In this document: piece by piece, positions 58,394-64,000 of the stretch
Layout: each line of letters starts with the position of its first letter
Numbering within the stretch: position 1 is the stretch's first letter
Source of the DNA: Orobanche coerulescens
Taxonomy: Eukaryota > Streptophyta > Magnoliopsida > Lamiales > Orobanchaceae
Direction: 5' to 3'
Assembly (NCBI GenBank): GCA_033398695.1
Contig: CM065803.1
Span: 103,032,001-103,096,000 of the forward strand
Length of the DNA stretch: 64,000 nucleotides
Notes under the pieces: generated by a model
Told to the model about the DNA's origin: nothing
Databases searched by the model: none
What the model saw: the letters and a program-made list of their open reading frames with translations, nothing else
Program-made: the position numbers and the translations under genes

Positions 58394-59616
58394 TCACATG
58401 TTTTCTGTACTCAGCAGTAGATTCCTCAAATATAACATGAGGTGTTTCTTCCACAACAGTATGCCTTGCTTATTTGTGAGTCCCATAAAGAGACCGTCAT
58501 CAGTTTTTGCATCATAGGCATTCAGTTGGGCTTTGTCATTGTTGTGGATAAAACACTTACAACCAAAAATATGAAAGTAAGCAATAGTTAGAATCTGCCA
58601 TTCAAACCTCATAGGGAGTTTTACAATGTCTCCATACTATCTTACTTCTATTTTTAGTATGGCATATTGTGTTCACAGCTTCAGCTCAGAACCTTTTAGG
58701 AATGTAAGTTTCAGCAATCATAGTCCTGGCTGCTTCCTTGAGGGTTTTGTTCCTTCTCTTAGCTACACCCCATTTTGTTGTGGAGTTCTTGCAGTTGAAA
58801 CTTCATGCTGATTGCTTTGTTGAGAAATTTTCCTCTTTTGTCTGATCTGAATTTTATGATGGATAGGGATTTCTCATTTTGGATTATCCACAAAATCCCA
58901 GACAGCTTGGTTAGTGTTTCACTCTTTTTATAGAGAAACACTATCCAAGTGTATCTCGAGTAGTCATCTACAACTACTAATACATGCTTCCTTCTACTCA
59001 AAGTCCTTGGTTTGATGGGACCCAAGAGATCCTGTGTAGCAATTCTAGTACCCTGGTAGTTAGAGTTGTAGGTTGGACTGATTTGAAGGAATCTTTTGTT
59101 TGCTTTCCTTTTTGGCATCCATCGCATGGGGTCTCCTTCTTGAATATTCCTTCTGGAATACCTCTGACCAGTTTTTATGATCTTATCTTGTTGAGAGAAT
59201 TGAAGTTTGGATTGCTTAGACTTTTTATGCCACAACCATCTATTTTCAGCTACTGTTTTTGATATGATACATGCATTTGGTATGCCTGTTTTCCAGTCTA
59301 TCAAAGAGACATCCCTTCTTCTGTAACCTTGTAGCTTCACTTTTCCAGTTAAGAGATCAATCATCATACATTTCCATCTGGTGAAGACTACTAGATTGTT
59401 CTCATCCCAGAACTGACTTATGCTTGAGAGATTGTATTTGAGTCCTTTAATGTACTTCACCTTTGTTATGATAATGTTTCCTCTGTGCAGCTTTCCATAC
59501 CCTTTGATTTGTCCACTTGAGCTATCTCTAAAGGTTACATCTAGGCCTCTTTCTTTGGTGTAGTCTGGCATAATCTTCTTATTTTCGGCCATATGTCTTG
59601 AGCATCCAGAGTCCAC
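58394..59616 (-). pseudogene. copia C3 protease and integrase
   Basis: Protease DSGCSRHMAENKKIMPDY at 59613-59560. GAG-pre-integrase around WLWHKK near 59235. Integrase core LLGPIKPRTLSRRKHVLVVV, DDYSRYTWIVFLYKKSE and FRSDKRGKFLN. The frame ends at 58759; a later piece (58612-58394) has FHIFGCKCFIHNNDK. The linker to RT (58390-57760) is degenerate, with Ala/Asp/Val-rich repeats near 58270. Confidence 0.86.
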
Positions 59617-59619
59617 AAA

Positions 59620-61767
59620 CCATTATTCACCTCATATTAGTGATTTTGTGTCTTCATAGTAATCCTCCCATCTCTTCTGCAATCATTAAGAAAGGACTTA
59701 GGTACCCAGATCTGAGTTGGTCATCTAGGGTTGGTAAATATCCTGGAGAACTGATTTCTCATGGGGTTATGAATTTATTTTGATATCTATTATGATATGC
59801 ATAATTATTATTTCTATATCCTTTATCTGGATTGTACATATGATAAGTTTGATAATTTATTTGGTGGGAGCCATTGGTAAAATCTTGGCTGATACTTTCT
59901 TTGTTTTTTCCATACATTTTAAAGGTTTTGATTCCTTTGTGGTTTCCATCTACCTCTCCCAGTTTGAAAATTGTTTTGTGGGAACTTTTAGTAGTAATAC
60001 TTTTGTTGATGGTGTATCAGCTGTTGATTCTGATTTGGTCATTGCCTAGTCCTTTGTCTCAACTGAATCCTAAACTGTCCTGGACGCCCCCTAGACTGTC
60101 TTGGCCGATGCCTAAACTATCTTGGTTGCTGCTTAGATTGTATCGGCTGCTGCTGAGCCTTATGACTAGGTCGCTGCCCTTTTTGATTGGCCATTTCAGC
60201 TGGTTGTACACTTGCTTCTCCTTTAACATATGTCGTTTTAAAAACAGGAGCAGCATTTGGATCATATCCAAGACTTGATTTTAGATATAGAGGTCTCGGG
60301 TTAGTGCACAATTCTTCTAATGTTTTTGATGCTTTAAGTGATATTATTCTTTAGCTTGAGCATCATTTAACTGTTTGATCATTGTAAGCTCAGACTCACT
60401 ATGAGGGAATGCACATGATCTTTCATTGTTTAAAGCTATTTAAATGTTTATTTCAGCTCTGGCCATGTTACTTTCAGCTTCAGCCTGAGTGATTTTAAAG
60501 TTGGATGTATCCTGTCTGAGTTTGTCAAAATCATTTTTCAGCTGCACTTTCGCATTTTTCAGCTGGGTGTTCTCAGCTGTCACAGCCAGGTGTGCTGTTT
60601 TGGAGTTTCAAAATCTTTTATTAATTAATTAAGAGATCTATATAAGTCAAGATCTTCAGATATGTCTGAGCTACGACATTATGAAGGTTGGGGTTTAGAT
60701 GATACCTCTTCATCAGTAATATTAGACATTAAGCAGTTGTAATCATCATTATTCGAAAGGAATCTACCGCTTGATTCCACAGTCTCTGGTGTATGATCTT
60801 CTCCAATCAGAGCTTTTCTCTTGTCTTCTCTTTTGCCCATGTCCTTATTTTCTTCATCTTTGTTTAGATTAGGACAATCATATTAGATATGCCCTGTCTT
60901 ATGACAGTTGTAGCATTCCACCTTCCAGTTCCCAACCTTTTGGTTTCTCCTGGTATTCTTCTTGTAGTTCTTCTTGCACTTCGAGTATTTCTTTATGAAT
61001 TTACCACATCTTTGCATTATGAATGCCATTTCTTATTCAAAGTTCATAGGGCTCGGAAGAATGACATCAGGTAGGTTCTTTGCAGGGGACTCAACTGCAA
61101 CATATATTCCCTTCTCAGCTGGCTGACTAGGTGATGAGCAAGGAAGTTCGAACTCAAATATCTTGGATCTGTATTTTTTTAAAATCCTTTGATTCCCTCA
61201 TTGCTTCGGCCTTTATGCTCCATTCTAGGGTTAAAGACGTTAATACTTCCAGAGCCATCTTTCAGTTGCCATAGGTCTTCCCAAGAGAATTGATTTCATT
61301 AATGATCTCTGTGAATGTGGTACCCATATGACCAATGGTCTCTCCATTCTTCAATTTAGATTGTCATACTTTTGTGTAGCGATTGACAATTTGTTTCCTT
61401 TACCAACTTGGTTCCTTCACACATTACTGCTAATGTGTCCCAGATTTCTTTGGCATTTTTTGCAATTTTTGATTTTCACCATGGTGGCTTTATCAAGAGT
61501 TTGGTATAGGACATCTCTCGCCCAGTTGTTAAGATTGGCCAACTTCCTCTCATCGGTGGCCAGCTCGGATCTGGTCTTAGGAATCTGCTTCGGTTTCCAA
61601 GCTGTGATTTCCTTAGCAGTGTTGTCCTTCATGTAGGTGAAGGGACCTTCTTCTATGATACTCCACATGTCATCATGGATGGATGATAAGTGTGCCTGCA
61701 TTCTTAATTTTCAAAGGTCATAATCTTCAGCGGAAAAAATAGGGAGTCTAGAATACATGTGCTCCAT
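59620..61767 (-). pseudogene. copia C3 gag, broken
   Basis: ATG 61767 (MEHMYSRLPIFSAEDYDL) is followed by TGA at 61711-61713 in place of Trp, then MQAHLSSIHDDMWSIIEEGP and AKEITAWKPKQIPKTRSELA. A knuckle CYNCHKTGHI*YDC is at about 60920-60879, with a stop inside it. The C-terminal part has a Gln/Arg/Ser-rich repeat near 60140-60060. Frames are badly broken. Confidence 0.82.
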
Positions 61768-61850
61768 ATTAATATGAGAAATTAGTGAAATATACGTGAG
61801 TATATGGATCCGATTCGGTGACTACCAAATATGTGGTCTTTGAACCAATC

Positions 61851-61864
61851 TCTCCGATACCACT
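61851..61864 (-). other. Primer binding site of copia C3
   Basis: Minus strand AGTGGTATCGGAGA, directly next to the 5' LTR start at 61865. Confidence 0.82.
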
Positions 61865-62185
61865 TATAGGTCAGAAATATGTATGGTAAAAGTCTATCGG
61901 GGGGTGAATAGACTTTTAAAAACTTTTCTTAACTGAACGGGTTTATGAAACTCAGCTGTGACGTACATCATCGAGGTAAACTTAGATGGTTTTGAAACTT
62001 GGTTTGTAACTTAGATGTGATATTCAGTTAAGATGTCATGTGCAAAATATGTGAAAGACTTAGCAGGCTTGGTTTGTTAATGCAACAATTAAGATGGATG
62101 CGACAGTTAAGTATGATGTTTAAAATCAGTAAATCACATAGCACTTATAGTGGTTTTACAGGTGGGATAATCCTCGATTAGTCCA
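61865..62185 (-). repeat. 5' LTR of copia C3, interrupted piece
   Basis: TATAGGTCAGAAATATG onward matches 17475-17790. The match stops at TTAGTCCA (62185), where a new LTR begins with TGTTGGGTTGG. The remaining ~1.1 kb should lie beyond the window. Confidence 0.87.
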
Positions 62186-62626
62186 TGTTGGGTTGGTACC
62201 GCCACTAGAAAGGGGGTTTAGATAGTGCGGTTAAGAATATATAATTCTTTTGCGATTGCGGAAGTGATCAAGTGCGGAATGTAAATGACACAGCGATATA
62301 TATAGGTTTGAAAATATGCCTACGTCCTATCTCCATATCTTTTTCTATAGGCTTAATATAAACCTTTCGGCCTTGTCTTCTATCGGTTCAAGGTAAACTA
62401 TTACAATATTTTCTTCTATCGGTCCAAGATAAACCATTACAAACTTATCTTTATGTCGGTCCAAGATAAACTATTTTCCTTTTCTATCGGATAAGGAATC
62501 AACCTTTCTAGCTTTCTATCGGTACTAGAAAAACCTCACTTGTATTTAGATTATGATTCTAACAATGCCGGATCCACGATCCTAATAACACCGAATCAAA
62601 TCTATAATCCTTTCTTTTCTCTCGTG
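62186..62626 (-). repeat. LTR fragment of another SIRE-like copia (C6)
   Basis: Begins TGTTGGGTTGGTACCGCCACTAG and carries CTAGAAAGGGGG, resembling the reversed end of C5's LTR (CCCCCTTCTAG...). It also contains several TTCTATCGGTCCAAGATAAAC-like units at 62370-62535, tandemly arranged. Cut at 62626 by a gypsy LTR. Confidence 0.7.
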
Positions 62627-64000
62627 TGTAATACTACCAGTATTACATGCTTTTTACTTTGGGCGCTCACGTCTATTTTTCCTGTTTGATAAATAAATGT
62701 ACTCCATTGCAATAAAACATATTCTGTATAATATGGTTGTACGGCATCGTATCTATTATTCGTGTATTGTGATGGCATGATGATTGATTTAACTTTCAGT
62801 GACATACCTCGATGTCGTTAGGTAATTATCGGTGCGAATATGACGGTGGCCAACGTCTTGTTCCCCGAGAGATTTCCGGACGACATGGAGAGGGAGTCGT
62901 GTCATAATAAATTAATGAGATGATAATTGGACAAACAAAACTGTCCTTTACGTACGTTATACGCCGACCCATTACGTACGCTATGTCTGAGCCATTACGT
63001 ACGTTATATGTTGGCCCCTACGTACGTAACAACGGTCTTCGGTCTTCGGACAGGAATCTTCGTCCGGTAGTACGCGTGCCGACCAACTTTCGGCGTGATT
63101 GCGACAGGCAAGTCAACGAGGTGTTACGTACGTAAACCCGCTGTTACGTGCGTAACGATGTGGGTGAATCGTTCGGTGAGTTCCTTACGACGTTAAGTAT
63201 TTTGCCATAACGCACGTAAAGCCTCTTACGTCGTAATGCGTGAGGCATAACGTCGTAAGGGCAACTTAAGTTTATAAAAGAACACCTTGTCTTTCATTTC
63301 TCCCGTCCCAAACATCATCCCTCTTCCTTGTACACTACTCTCCACCATCGTTGAACCAATTCTAGCCTCCCAATTCAAGTGCTATCCTATTAGAGTGCGT
63401 TAATCAAGCTTCGGGGAAGGTCTTGAAGGTGTTATCTTCTCGTTCTCCTTCGTCCACCGTCGTTATTCATCATCTTTTGTCAATTAAGGTAAATTTATTC
63501 AATCTTGAACTCATTTCAGTATTGTTTAGTAAGTTTTAGTAAACCCCGGATGCCTTGGGTAGCTTAGAACCCTCCGTAATAATCGAACCGGTATATAGCT
63601 ATCGCAATTGTTAATCGATATCCATCAAAGCTTGAAATTGGAATGAATAATGGTAGAACTCATAATCATATTGCTAATCACCAACTTCTCGGAATCATCT
63701 TGAAGGATTTCATATATAACCATACTATCATGTTGAATAAAACCGTCAATGAATCCTTGATGAAGTTACCAACAATTTCTAGCTAAATAGATACCGAAAC
63801 ATGTTAAAATGATGGATTAATCGTTCTAGACTTGCATATTAAGACAACGATGAAATATTGGTGATTGTCGGTTATAATTAACTAGGAATGTTGTGTTAAA
63901 ACACTATTGTTTAGCGGACGGATAACTTATAGAGAATGTTGCCGAACCTAAAGAACTTAATGGCACGCATTATGGAAAAAATGGAGAAATTCGATTCCGA
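62627..64000 (+). repeat. Third gypsy LTR type, running off the right edge
   Basis: Starts TGTAATAC, as in A and the solo LTR. It has palindrome arrays of ACGTACGT type (62948-63250), a TATA box TATAAAA at 63273-63279, then a pyrimidine-rich R/U5-like stretch with a GTTCTCCTTCGTCCACC block comparable to A's 5740-5790. No 3' end in the window. Confidence 0.7.
62948..63155. repeat. Palindrome arrays, TTACGTACGTAA variant
   Basis: 12-mers start at 62948, 62972, 62995 and 63018 (steps 24, 23, 23), then 63124 and 63144, with further ACGTCGT-like ones to 63250. Same geometry as in A with the core changed to ACGTACGT. Confidence 0.87.

Larger units (their letters stand above)
17475..62185 (-). mobile_element. 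Ty1/copia element C3, exploded by nested insertions
   Basis: One element assembled from separated parts. 3' LTR 17475-18942; extra ORF 19692-23580 (split by a MITE); 36-bp repeat 23992-24191, continued at 56433 after G2; RNase H and RT 56480-57759; integrase/protease 58394-59616; gag to 61767; primer site 61851-61864; 5' LTR from 61865. The two LTRs align over their visible parts (e.g. near 17520 and 61910). The 36-bp repeat continues in register across G2, and G2 has perfect TSDs. The 5' LTR is cut at 62185 by another insertion. Confidence 0.88.

Noticed and set aside
17475..62185. Treating 17475-24191 and 56433-62185 as two separate copia elements
   Set aside because: The 36-bp repeat continues in phase across G2, G2 has perfect TSDs, and the two LTRs match, so one split element explains both.
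62920..63135. ORF across the ACGTACGT array
   Set aside because: Produced by the repeated TACGTACG words; no domain.

Overview
The window is nuclear DNA of a flowering plant, most likely a dicot, from gene-poor repeat-rich heterochromatin. Almost all of it is LTR retrotransposons nested inside one another, with a few DNA transposons. No rRNA, tRNA or CRISPR locus is present and no complete host gene lies outside a transposon. The plant assignment rests on chromodomain-type Ty3/gypsy elements, Ty1/copia elements with extra ORFs, tRNA-Met-type primer sites, CACTA, hAT and MULE elements, and plant gene fragments (SMAP-like, ELMO-domain).

Layout. (1) 1-7508: gypsy element A (+), nearly complete, with gag, PR-RT-RNaseH, INT and chromodomain; its 5' LTR runs off the left edge. 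(2) 7509-9006: a diverged related gypsy LTR (B) that A appears to have entered. (3) 9007-14507: the 5' half of copia C2 (-), cut at the start of RT. (4) 14508-16263: non-TE sequence with one broken exon-like fragment. (5) 16264-17474: gypsy pol remnant interrupted by copia C3. (6) C3 (-) runs from 17475 to beyond 62185. It is split by a MULE-type foldback MITE (22011-23274, 9-bp TSD) and by gypsy G2 (24192-56427, TSD TCCGC). G2 (-) has 2.76-kb LTRs and a gag-only interior. Its left LTR is split by copia C4 (24371-42324) and its right LTR by copia C5 (49268-55367, +). C4 holds a 6.17-kb CACTA transposon (26631-32801, TSD TAC) that contains a hAT deletion derivative, and C4's own LTR holds a gypsy solo LTR (38066-40396, TSD CATAT). 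(7) C3's right LTR is split at 62186 by another copia LTR (C6), itself split at 62627 by a gypsy LTR that reaches the right edge. The deepest chain is gypsy remnant < C3 < G2 < C4 < CACTA < hAT.

Two observations stand out. First, the CACTA element has no recognisable transposase but carries plant gene sequence: an intact 65-codon SMAP-like small acidic protein, four correctly spliced-looking exons of an ELMO-domain gene, and probable further scraps. Second, the LTRs of several gypsy families, and of the unrelated copia element C5, carry arrays of a 12-bp palindrome (TAGCGYRCGCTA and relatives). The copies are spaced about 23 bp apart, often in groups of four. A 19-bp hairpin is also shared between gypsy G2 and copia C5. 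The spacing is kept while the spacers diverge and the palindrome core drifts from GCGC to ACGT, which looks like a conserved protein-binding array. Its function is not known to me.

Most retrotransposon ORFs are broken. The in-frame stops I could assign are nearly all C-to-T or G-to-A changes, as expected for long-methylated DNA. Coordinates and boundaries were read by eye; family names rest on motif recognition, not on searches.
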